From Sphingomonas gellani (GTDB lineage: Bacteria; Pseudomonadota; Alphaproteobacteria; Sphingomonadales; Sphingomonadaceae), in NCBI RefSeq assembly GCF_900110035.1, contig NZ_FOCF01000009.1, positions 62,001 through 126,000 on the forward strand: DNA of 64,000 bases. Direction: 5' to 3'. Numbering within the stretch: the stretch's first letter is position 1; every line of letters starts with the position of its first letter. This document shows positions 44,859 through 54,034 of this stretch, piece by piece. The notes beneath the pieces are model-generated. The model searched no databases. It was not told where the DNA came from and worked only from the letters and a program-made list of their open reading frames with translations. Position numbers and translations under genes: made by a program.

Positions 44859-45980
44859 ATGACCAAGCCGACGATCGTTATCTCCGTCAACGCCGCATGG
44901 AACCTCGTCAACTTCCGCCAGTCGCTGCTGCGCAGCCTGGTGGCCGGCGGATACCATGTGGTGGCAGTGGCCCCGCCGGATGGTCGTGAGGGCGAACTGG
45001 CAGCGTTGGGAGTCGATTTCGTACCCATCCGGATCGACCGGCGGGGCATGTCCCCGATCGCTGATGCGGGATTGCTGCTGGCCTATCTGCGCATTCTCGG
45101 CCGGTTGAAACCCTGCGCCTATCTCGGCTTCACGGTGAAACCGAACGTCTATGGCGGAATGGCGTGCCGCATGCTTGGCATACCCCGCATCGCCAATATC
45201 GCTGGCCTCGGCACGGCGTTTCTGAAGCGGGGCGCGCTGAACTGGGTTGTGCGCCAATTGTATGCGACCGGGCTGAAAGGCGCCCGGCGCGTGTTTTTCC
45301 AGAACCCCGATGACCGCGCTCATTTCCTGGCGGAGGGCCTGACGAGCGAAGATCGTACGGGGCTCCTGCCGGGTTCGGGTGTCGACCTCGCCCGCTTCGT
45401 TCCCCGATATCGTGCGCACGACGGCAGAATCGTTTTTCTGCTGGTGACCCGGCTGCTGCGCGCCAAGGGGGTGGCGGAATATGTCGAGGCGGCAGAGTTG
45501 ATGCGACGGCGTCACGGTGATGCCGTGGCATTCCGAATGCTCGGCATCCCGGATCATTCCCCAGGCGGTGTCGATGCGGAAACGCTGGATCGATGGCGTC
45601 GTAATGGGGCTGTCGAACTGATCGATCCGGTCAGCGACGTCCGCCCGATTGTCGCCGATGCCGACTGTGTCGTGCTGCCGAGCTACTATCCGGAAGGCAC
45701 ACCGCGTTCGCTGTTAGAAGCGGCGGGGATGGGAAAGGCCATCATCACCACCGACACGCCGGGCTGCCGCGACGTCGTCGAGCAGGGCGTGAACGGGTTT
45801 CTGTGCAAGGCGCGCAGCATTCCCTCACTGGTCGACGCCATGGAGGCCTACCGGACCTTGGATGCCATGGCGCGGTCGAACATGGGCGTCGCCAGCCGGG
45901 TCAGGGCGGAGCGCGATTATGACGAGCGCATCATCCTGGAGCGTTACGCGCGCGAACTGCGCGCGTTACAAGCAGGCTGA
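44859..45980 (+). CDS. Glycosyltransferase family 4 (PglA/CapM-like)
   Basis: 373 residues. N-terminal IVISVNAAWNLVNFRQSLLRSLVAGGYHV, AYLGFTVKPNVYGGMACRMLGIPRIANIAGLGTAFL (typical of the PglA/CapM/TuaA group), FFQNPDDRAHFLAEGL, LLPGSGVDLARFVP, then the donor site VVLPSYYPEGTPRSLLEAAGMGKAIITTDTPGCRDVVEQGVNGFL. Start at ATG 44859; a TTG at 44823 would extend it. Often transfers an N-acetylhexosamine to a lipid-linked sugar. Converges with the Wzy/WaaL-like gene. Confidence 0.9.
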   Translation: MTKPTIVISVNAAWNLVNFRQSLLRSLVAGGYHVVAVAPPDGREGELAALGVDFVPIRIDRRGMSPIADAGLLLAYLRILGRLKPCAYLGFTVKPNVYGGMACRMLGIPRIANIAGLGTAFLKRGALNWVVRQLYATGLKGARRVFFQNPDDRAHFLAEGLTSEDRTGLLPGSGVDLARFVPRYRAHDGRIVFLLVTRLLRAKGVAEYVEAAELMRRRHGDAVAFRMLGIPDHSPGGVDAETLDRWRRNGAVELIDPVSDVRPIVADADCVVLPSYYPEGTPRSLLEAAGMGKAIITTDTPGCRDVVEQGVNGFLCKARSIPSLVDAMEAYRTLDAMARSNMGVASRVRAERDYDERIILERYARELRALQAG

Positions 45981-46010
45981 GCCGTTACCGATCGCGCCCA
46001 TGCTGCGGTT

Positions 46011-47357
46011 CTACAGGCTGAGATGCCTCGCGGTCTGCTCGGACCGGCGAGGCCGCACATAGGGCCTGATCCCCGACATCAACCCGATGCACATCGCGAA
46101 CACGGCGGAAAGCGCCGCAGTGCGGAGCGGATAGTCGACGGTGCTGTGCAGCATGATCGCAGCCGTCGCGATCACCGCCGCTTGCGCGAACCGGTCCGGC
46201 TCCTCGGCGCGCCAGATCGCCCGTACCCGCGACACCCACCATGTCAGGAACGCCGCTGCCAGGACTATGCCCACGATCCCCGTTTCCAGCAGCAGCTCGA
46301 GCCAGTCGTTATGGGCATGGTTCATGTAGGTCCGGCCGATGGTCGAAAGCGGTTCCTGCGTGCGATAGATGGGCACGAAGCTGCCGGTGCCCGACCCGAT
46401 CGGCAGGTAATTCTTGGCCACGCGCCATGTGAGGGCAAAGGAGGTCTGCCGGGTCAGCTCGACGTCCTTCTTCTGCTCGCCGAACAGGTTGTTGCCGAAC
46501 GGGCCGATCGCGATGGTCAGCAGCGCGGCGATGGTAGCGACCGCCGCCACGATGGCCAGGCCGCGCCGCAACTGTGGCCGCTGACGGCCGAAGACCAGCC
46601 AGGTGCCCAGCGTCACCGGCACGCTGAGTCCGATGCCGGCAAGCGACGCGTTGGTTAGCAGTCCGACCAGAATCACGGCATAGGCCGCCACCACCAGCAA
46701 CCGGATCGCGGACGCGTTGCGTGCCGACCGGCTGCGCTTGAGCAAGGCGGTCTGCCACGCGGCCAGGAACGGGATGCAGACCAGCATCAGGGTCGCATAA
46801 TGGTTGCCGTTGGCGAAAAAGCCGACCGCTATGCCGAAGCTGGTTTTTTCGTAGATATAGGCGCTTGTTCCGCCGACGACCTGGACCGCGCCGATCGCCA
46901 CCGACACCAGGGTGACGGCTACGATCACCGCTGCGATGGCCCGGCCGCGAAACGCTCCCAGGACGATCACGGCCAGCAAGGTGGCAAAGGCGGGCAGCAG
47001 CCAAAGAATGCTGGCCAAGGTCTCGTAGGGGGCCAGGGTCAACGGCAGCCAAGGCAGGGGTACGCCCAGCAATCGATAGCCCTCCACCACGGACCCGCGG
47101 CCCGGCAGCGCGGTCCAGATGGCTGGGGGCAGGGGAACCAGCTGCAACAGGGCGATCACGATCAGCAGACCCATCAGCGCCAGCGGTATGCGGATTTGCG
47201 CCGACGTGCCGTCCTGCGCCAATCGCCAAAGAGCCCATCCGATCAGCGGGATGGCCATGATCTGGAGCAGCAGGTTGGCGGCGATCCCCGCCTGGCTCGC
47301 CCCGCCCAGCAGCAGGCACGCAAGGAGATAGATGGGGACGACCATGTGGCGGGTCAT
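46011..47357 (-). CDS. O-antigen ligase/polymerase-like membrane protein (WaaL/Wzy type)
   Basis: 448 residues, about 12 transmembrane helices, with a large periplasmic loop containing NYLPIGSGTGSFVPIYRTQEP and MNHAHNDWLELLLETGIVGIVLA (NHxHND-like motif of the O-antigen ligase family). Acts at the periplasmic face, joining or polymerising lipid-linked glycans. The start overlaps the stop of the TPR-like gene by four bases. A second polymerase candidate besides EpsG, so the cluster may make two polymers or use one as a ligase. Confidence 0.88.
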   Translation of the reverse strand: MTRHMVVPIYLLACLLLGGASQAGIAANLLLQIMAIPLIGWALWRLAQDGTSAQIRIPLALMGLLIVIALLQLVPLPPAIWTALPGRGSVVEGYRLLGVPLPWLPLTLAPYETLASILWLLPAFATLLAVIVLGAFRGRAIAAVIVAVTLVSVAIGAVQVVGGTSAYIYEKTSFGIAVGFFANGNHYATLMLVCIPFLAAWQTALLKRSRSARNASAIRLLVVAAYAVILVGLLTNASLAGIGLSVPVTLGTWLVFGRQRPQLRRGLAIVAAVATIAALLTIAIGPFGNNLFGEQKKDVELTRQTSFALTWRVAKNYLPIGSGTGSFVPIYRTQEPLSTIGRTYMNHAHNDWLELLLETGIVGIVLAAAFLTWWVSRVRAIWRAEEPDRFAQAAVIATAAIMLHSTVDYPLRTAALSAVFAMCIGLMSGIRPYVRPRRSEQTARHLSL

Positions 47358-48574
47358 GGCCGCGCTCCGTTTATTGGGCTAAGAGCGAGATTGCGCAGCG
47401 TGGTGTCGAGAGGTGCCGGAAATTCGCCTGCCTCTCCACGGAGGGTCAGGCTTTGGGCAGAACAGTCCTGCGGCACGGTGAAATCAACGGCCGTTCGGCG
47501 CGTCCCGGACGAGCCAACAACGGGCGCGCTCATCAATGCGGACTTGTCCCCCGTGGTGCAGACGAGATGCCAGCCGAGGCTCGATGCCGCATCCGACTTG
47601 CCCCCTTCGGAAGCAAAGGAAAATCGGTAACGGCCCGGACGCAGAATGAGCAGTTGCCGTGCCAGGTCGCCGCTGTCGCGACCATAATAATCGACCGCGA
47701 GGCTGCCGTTGCGCAGATCGGCCGCGCCCAGCGTCCCGGCTGCCAACGTCCAGTTGAACGGTGGTGAGGCCGGCAACGTTTGAAAGCCGGCGTTGAAGAT
47801 CGGTGCGCCGATCTGGGTATCCGACAAGCTGTAGATGCGCTGCCACACCGCATGCGCCTCGTCGTAACGGCCGCTCTCCGCCAGGCGCATGACCAGCACC
47901 GGGCCCCAGCTATCCTTGTCGCCAGCATTGGCGAGGGCGGCGGGACTGGCGAGGTCGAAAATGCTGGCCGGCGACGCATCACCTTGGGCGAGCAGGGCGA
48001 GAACCGTTCGCTCGAGATTGGGATTCTTGCGCAAGGTGCGCTGCACCGCGACCCGCGTATCCGGGGCCATGGCCATCAACGCCACGCCCTTGGCGATCGG
48101 CTGCTGCGCTTGGCTGACCAGCCGGGCAAGGACGGAGAACTGTGCGGCCGCCTGGTCGTATTTCTCCGTGCGGAGATATTGTTCGAGCAACAGCACATGG
48201 ATAATCCGCTGGCGCGGATTGAGCCGCTGACCGGCCTCCAGCGTCGCCACGCCCCGGCGCGGGTCGCTGGCAAGCTGTTGCTGCCCCACAATCAGGTATG
48301 GACGCGCGTCCAGCGGCGCGGCAGCCGCGGCACGCCGGACGCTGTCCAGCGTGACGGATTCCCCCTTACTCCCGGGCTGAACAAGCGCGCGCGTCGCCTT
48401 GCTGAGCACGACATCCGCATTGTGCGGCGCCAGCTGCGCGACAAGGGGCGTGGTCGGCGGGAGAACCTTGACCATCGCCGTTCGAAAGCACAGCCAGGCC
48501 AGCGCTGTCCCCGCAAGCGCCAGGAGCAGGGCGGACACCAGTCCGCGCATGCTCCGCAAGCCGTCACTCTTCAT
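47354..48574 (-). CDS. Membrane-anchored TPR-like protein of the export locus
   Basis: 406 residues from start MKSDGLRSMRG. One N-terminal transmembrane helix (GLVSALLLALAGTALAWLCF), then helical repeats (ARPYLIVGQQQLASDPRRGVATLEAGQRLNPRQRIIHVLLLEQYLRTEKYDQAAAQF) that resemble TPRs, then a beta-rich C-terminal domain (SLAVDYYGRDSGDLARQLLILRPGRYRFSFASEGG) like a carbohydrate-binding sandwich. Overlaps the kinase gene by 11 bases and the ligase/polymerase gene by four, so made together. A periplasmic partner of polymerisation or export is likely; no known name. Confidence 0.75.
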   Translation of the reverse strand: MKSDGLRSMRGLVSALLLALAGTALAWLCFRTAMVKVLPPTTPLVAQLAPHNADVVLSKATRALVQPGSKGESVTLDSVRRAAAAAPLDARPYLIVGQQQLASDPRRGVATLEAGQRLNPRQRIIHVLLLEQYLRTEKYDQAAAQFSVLARLVSQAQQPIAKGVALMAMAPDTRVAVQRTLRKNPNLERTVLALLAQGDASPASIFDLASPAALANAGDKDSWGPVLVMRLAESGRYDEAHAVWQRIYSLSDTQIGAPIFNAGFQTLPASPPFNWTLAAGTLGAADLRNGSLAVDYYGRDSGDLARQLLILRPGRYRFSFASEGGKSDAASSLGWHLVCTTGDKSALMSAPVVGSSGTRRTAVDFTVPQDCSAQSLTLRGEAGEFPAPLDTTLRNLALSPINGARP

Positions 48575-50801
48575 CTTGAACGGCCAGCATGATCCGGCGC
48601 TTCTTGTTGTTGTCGTCGGCGACGTAGCGGTACTGGTCCTGCTTCTGGCCATAGCCATAGCCGTATCCATAGGCCGCCTGTGCCTGATACCGGGTCAGGA
48701 TCGCGCCGATCATGTGCGCGCCTGCGGTACGCATCCTGTTCTGCGCCTCGGTCGCGGCACGGGTGCGGGTCCGGCCGGATTCGACGACCATCAGCGTCGC
48801 CTGCACCACGGTGGAAAGCAGGGGAGAGTCGGCCAGCCCAAGGATGGGGGGGCCGTCCACCACGACGATGTCGAACGTCGCGGCCGCGTCGGCGAGCAGG
48901 GACGCGAACCGTGCCGAGGCGAGCAGCTCGGGAGGGCTGGGGGGGATCGTGCCCGAAGGCATGATCCACAGATTCTCGACATCGGTGCGCAGCACGTGCT
49001 CGCTCAGCGAGCCCGTGTTGGTCAGGATATGCGACAGGCCGATATTCTCACGTCCCGTGACAAAGGCGGGCCGGCGCATGTCGGCATCGATCATCAGCAC
49101 CGTCTTGCCCAGTCGCGTGAAGCTGTGCGCAAGGGCCCAGGCGGAGGTCGACTTGCCCTCCGCGGGACGGGTGCTGGTGACCAGCAGCGTCTTGGGCGCG
49201 CCGCCCTCCGTCACAAACTGCATCGCGGTTGCGGTCGACAGATAGGCCTCGGCCACCGGCGACAGCGGGTCCTTCAGCTCGTCGACCGGCTTGGCGGCCT
49301 TGGCATCCGGGATGCCGCCAAGGAATGCGAGGTTCAGCTTGTTGCGGACATCCTCGGGCGACTTGATGGTGTCGTTGATGAATTCGAGCGCAAGGGCCGC
49401 GAGCATGCCCACGATCAGGCCCAAAAGGGCACCGATCAGCAGGTTGAGGTAAAGGTTGGGCGAGAATGCGCCACCGGGGACCTGCCCCCGATCGACAACG
49501 GATGCGATCGCGGTGCCGATACCGCCGGCGACGCCGATCTCCTTGTAGCGCTGCAGCAGCGCATCGTAGAGCGTGCGGTTGGTGTCCACGTCGCGTTGCA
49601 GAATGTTGTAGCGGATACGCTTGCCGCGCTGGTCCAGCACCGAGTTGCTGAGGCTGGCGACCTGGGCTCGCAGACGGTTTTCCTCGGCCTGCGCCGCCAG
49701 ATAATCCTGTCGCAGCGACCCGGCCCGGTCTGCCTTCGCGCTCCGCGTTTCGCTCTGGACGGATGCGCGCAGGGCGTCGATCCTGGCCCGCAGCGCGACC
49801 ATGTCCGGATAATCGGGACGGAATGTCCGCAGCTTCTGCTGATATTCCGCATCAAGCGCGGCGATCTGCGCGCGCAGCGGGGCCGCGTTGGCGCTGATTT
49901 CGGTTGTGGAACCGCCGATCATCGCCTCGCGGTAGCGTTGCTCGGCCGCGATACGGCGGGCTTGCGTAGTCGCTAGCGCGTTGTTGAGTGCCACCAGCGA
50001 ATTTCCGGTCAGCGAATTTGTGTCGCTGGCCGTATCGGCGGTGCCTGCGCCGGTGCTGATCAGCCGCTGCTGCTGTGCATAGGCGGTCAGCTGGCGTTCC
50101 GACTTCTCCAGATCGCGGCGGGTATTGGCGATCTGGCGCTGGAGAAAGTCGCGCGCGTAGGATGAGGATTGGTAACGGCGTTCGATGCTGGTGGCGATAT
50201 AGGCGTCCGCGATCCCGTTCACGACACGGGCTGCCAGGCCCGGATCGCGCGCCACGAACGAGACGTTCACGATCAGGCTCTGCGGTTGCAGGCGCACCTT
50301 CGTCCCGGATTGCACGAACCCCGCGGCAGTCTCCGTATTCGCGTTGCGGTCGGTGCCTTCGCCCACGATCGCCGGATCACTGGCGAGGTTCAGGTCCTGT
50401 GCAACCCGCAGCGCCAGGGCCCGGCTGTTGAGGAGGTTAAGCTGCGTGCCGGTGAAATTGGCGTCGCTTGCGGCGTTCTGCCGCTCACCCTTGCTGCTTT
50501 CGTCGTTCAATATCGCAACCTGGGGCGGATTGAGTTCGAGCGAGGCGGTGGAGCGGTATTTCAGCGGTGTCAGCAGCGTGATCAGCACGGCGCCGGCAAG
50601 GGCAACCCCGATCGTGGCGAGGATCAGCCACCGCCATTCATAGGCCACCCGCCATAGCAGCGACAAGGACAGGTCCCGGTTGCCGGTGCGGCCGGTTTCA
50701 TAGCTCCCATACCCTCCCTCGAGCGGTATGGGCGCGACATCGCGGCGCTGATCGGGATTCACGGTCAGGTTTGTGGAGCCCGCAGCTCCGGAGCTTGCCA
50801 T
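48564..50801 (-). CDS. Polysaccharide co-polymerase with tyrosine-kinase domain (Wzc/GumC type)
   Basis: 745 residues. Wzz-type chain-length domain: first transmembrane helix LILATIGVALAGAVLITLL (about 58-77), long periplasmic coiled-coil region, second helix LNLLIGALLGLIVGMLAALALEF. The cytoplasmic BY-kinase follows with Walker A TRPAEGKST, Walker A' VLMIDADMRRP and Walker B FDIVVVDGPP. The tail is Tyr-rich (QAAYGYGYGYGQKQDQYRYVADD), giving at least five candidate autophosphorylation tyrosines. It controls chain length and export with the Wza protein encoded just upstream. No low-molecular-weight tyrosine phosphatase is seen in the window; a PPP-type phosphatase is close by. Confidence 0.92.
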   Translation of the reverse strand: MASSGAAGSTNLTVNPDQRRDVAPIPLEGGYGSYETGRTGNRDLSLSLLWRVAYEWRWLILATIGVALAGAVLITLLTPLKYRSTASLELNPPQVAILNDESSKGERQNAASDANFTGTQLNLLNSRALALRVAQDLNLASDPAIVGEGTDRNANTETAAGFVQSGTKVRLQPQSLIVNVSFVARDPGLAARVVNGIADAYIATSIERRYQSSSYARDFLQRQIANTRRDLEKSERQLTAYAQQQRLISTGAGTADTASDTNSLTGNSLVALNNALATTQARRIAAEQRYREAMIGGSTTEISANAAPLRAQIAALDAEYQQKLRTFRPDYPDMVALRARIDALRASVQSETRSAKADRAGSLRQDYLAAQAEENRLRAQVASLSNSVLDQRGKRIRYNILQRDVDTNRTLYDALLQRYKEIGVAGGIGTAIASVVDRGQVPGGAFSPNLYLNLLIGALLGLIVGMLAALALEFINDTIKSPEDVRNKLNLAFLGGIPDAKAAKPVDELKDPLSPVAEAYLSTATAMQFVTEGGAPKTLLVTSTRPAEGKSTSAWALAHSFTRLGKTVLMIDADMRRPAFVTGRENIGLSHILTNTGSLSEHVLRTDVENLWIMPSGTIPPSPPELLASARFASLLADAAATFDIVVVDGPPILGLADSPLLSTVVQATLMVVESGRTRTRAATEAQNRMRTAGAHMIGAILTRYQAQAAYGYGYGYGQKQDQYRYVADDNNKKRRIMLAVQDEE

Positions 50802-50827
50802 GTAGATAGGGTCCTAGGACAGAAGCA

Positions 50828-51532
50828 TCAAAGCGCGAGGAAGATGGCGGCGAGCGGTACGGACTGCAGCAGGCCGCGCTGTGCCGACTTCAGGCCCGAC
50901 CCGTCGACGATGATCGTGTCGCCGGGATAAACGGTCGGATCCTGCTCCTCGCCCCGGCGGATCTTCGTGAGATCGAAGGCCGCGGCGGAGCGCTTGCCGT
51001 TGATCATGCGGAAGATGGCCACCCGGTGCGGATTGGCCAGTTCGTCCGGACCGTGGGCGATCGCGATGGCTTGAACGAGTGTAAGCGAATTGTTGGTGAT
51101 GGCGAACACGCCCGGCTGCTTGACCGATCCGTCGATTGTGACAACCTGGCTGGCGGATTCCTTCAGGGCCACGGTGACGTTGGGGTCGCGCAGGTATTTC
51201 TCGTTCAACCGGCGTGCGATCACGGCGGCCAGGTCGGACGTGGTCAGGCCGACGGCATCGACCCGCCCGACCAGCGGCATGGTCAGTCCGCCGCTTTGAT
51301 CGACCGAATAGTCTTGGCTGAGGTCGGGCGCCCCGAACACCATCACGGTGACCTTGTCGAGGGGCGTCAGCTTGTAACCCTGATCGGCCTTTACCACCTT
51401 CGGGCCGTCGGGAGCGCCGAAGTTGCTGACTCCATAAGGAATGCTGCCGCCGCGTCCCGACGCGCAGGCCGAGAGCAGCATGATTGAGCCAACCAACGTC
51501 GCCCGGCCAATCAATCCGCTTCTCGTCATCAT
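50828..51532 (-). CDS. Polysaccharide export outer-membrane lipoprotein (short Wza/GumB type)
   Basis: 234 residues from ATG 51532 (AGGA five bases upstream). Signal peptide with lipobox LLSACASG, then the polysaccharide-export domain (YKLTPLDKVTVMVFGAPDLSQDYSVDQSGGLTMPLVGRVDAVGLTTSDL) and one SLBB-type domain (VTIDGSVKQPGVFAITNNSLTLVQAIAIAHG). Shorter than E. coli Wza, lacking the C-terminal amphipathic pore helix in its normal form; GumB-sized. Forms the outer-membrane exit port with the co-polymerase. Twenty-six bases before the kinase gene. Confidence 0.9.
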   Translation of the reverse strand: MMTRSGLIGRATLVGSIMLLSACASGRGGSIPYGVSNFGAPDGPKVVKADQGYKLTPLDKVTVMVFGAPDLSQDYSVDQSGGLTMPLVGRVDAVGLTTSDLAAVIARRLNEKYLRDPNVTVALKESASQVVTIDGSVKQPGVFAITNNSLTLVQAIAIAHGPDELANPHRVAIFRMINGKRSAAAFDLTKIRRGEEQDPTVYPGDTIIVDGSGLKSAQRGLLQSVPLAAIFLAL

Positions 51533-51596
51533 ATTGTCCTGAAACCGTTTCGCGGCTGGAGCCAGCGCTGACATCGAAGTCTACAATTTTCAGCGC

Positions 51597-52385
51597 CTAG
51601 CTGCAACCCGGAGCGTTTCCGGCCGTTGCAAGGAAGCGAACATCCGTCTCCTCGACCACGGCTGCGGTCAGGATGCCGGTGCGGTATGCGCCGGTGTCGA
51701 TGCCGATGCGATTGGGCCGGTGATCGACCCCGTCGCTGACGGTATGGCCATGAATGACGACACAGCCATGATCATGCCCGTCCGACAGAAAGGGCTGACG
51801 GATCCAGCGTAGATCGTGGGGCTGTTGTTCCTCAATAGGGATGCCTGGACGGATGCCGGCATGAACAAGCAGATAGTCGCCAAAGCGGACAGTGTCCCCA
51901 AAGCTCTTCAGGAACTCGATATGCGCGGGCGGAATGGCTGCGGCCAGCACCTCGGCGATCCGGTGTTCGTCCATGGCCTTCAGCGGCGCGCTTGAAACGC
52001 CATAGCTTTCCGCACAGGCGTCGCCCCCGAAACCGAGCCAGTCATACACCAGCCCGTCCTCGCCATTCAGGACGCGCAAAAAAAACTCTTCGTGATTGCC
52101 GAGCAGGAACAGTGCTTTGGCCGGAAAGTCCCGCAGTCCGGATAACCGTTCGATGACGCCGGCCGAATCCGGGCCGCGATCGATCAGGTCGCCGAGGAAG
52201 ACAAGCACGGCAGTCTCCACCGGTCGCTGACGTATGTCCTCCCGGATGAGGTCCAGCAGCTGATCGAGCAGATCGAGACGGCCGTGAATATCGCCAACGG
52301 CATAAAGCCGCTTGCCCACGGGACCGGACGCTTTGCGTTTGGTTGCAATACTTGCCGAAACGCGGCGAAACAGATTCAGGACCAC
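51597..52385 (-). CDS. PPP-family phosphatase of the export locus
   Basis: 262 residues. Metal motifs in order: AVGDIHGRLDLL, FLGDLIDRGPDS, LLGNHEEFFL, LLVHAGIRPGIP, CVVIHGHTVSDG; the C-terminus RPNRIGIDTGAYRTGILTAAV is shared with the paralogue at 16801-17652. GTG start with a GAGG stretch upstream. Located between the Wza-like and UDP-sugar dehydrogenase genes, in the same orientation as the tyrosine-kinase gene. It is therefore a candidate partner that dephosphorylates the co-polymerase, in place of a Wzb-type enzyme. This is inference from position. Confidence 0.85.
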   Translation of the reverse strand: MVLNLFRRVSASIATKRKASGPVGKRLYAVGDIHGRLDLLDQLLDLIREDIRQRPVETAVLVFLGDLIDRGPDSAGVIERLSGLRDFPAKALFLLGNHEEFFLRVLNGEDGLVYDWLGFGGDACAESYGVSSAPLKAMDEHRIAEVLAAAIPPAHIEFLKSFGDTVRFGDYLLVHAGIRPGIPIEEQQPHDLRWIRQPFLSDGHDHGCVVIHGHTVSDGVDHRPNRIGIDTGAYRTGILTAAVVEETDVRFLATAGNAPGCS

Positions 52386-52441
52386 ACCAACCTCGAACTC
52401 GCGCGGGTCATGACCGCACAGGGACCATGTAGGGCGGCCTG

Positions 52442-53710
<1,269 letters not shown>

Positions 53711-53804
53711 GTGCGGCCCGTCCTTTGTCACAACCCTTGAAAAGCCGCCTCTGTAGCGATCAGTCCCGATGCAACAAGCCGCAACCTGCCGCCGGCATGC
53801 TCAA

Positions 53805-53830
53805 CAGATGATAATGTCCTTTATCATCTG
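53805..53830. promoter_or_regulatory. Perfect inverted repeat upstream of the export gene run
   Basis: CAGATGATAA and TTATCATCTG (10-bp arms, 6-base loop TGTCCT) lie 95-120 bases upstream of the dehydrogenase start. There is no T-tract, so an operator is more likely than a terminator. The rest of 53711-54034 has no convincing gene; an antisense-looking frame at 53894-54253 overlaps the protease gene and is not supported. Confidence 0.45.
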
Positions 53831-54034
53831 CGATTGAATTCCTTGGGGGCAGGGGGCGCCTACCAAACCAAGGACCGGCACTGATCATCGTTCATGGCTG
53901 TGACCATCGCCATCGCCTTGTTCAATCAACAGTCCTGTTCATCCAATCCGCTGACTGGTTGTACAAAAGTCACACGGATCTGGCCCAAGCGACAGACAGT
54001 GCGCGTTTCGCTGGCCACCAGAGAATTCAGCGGT

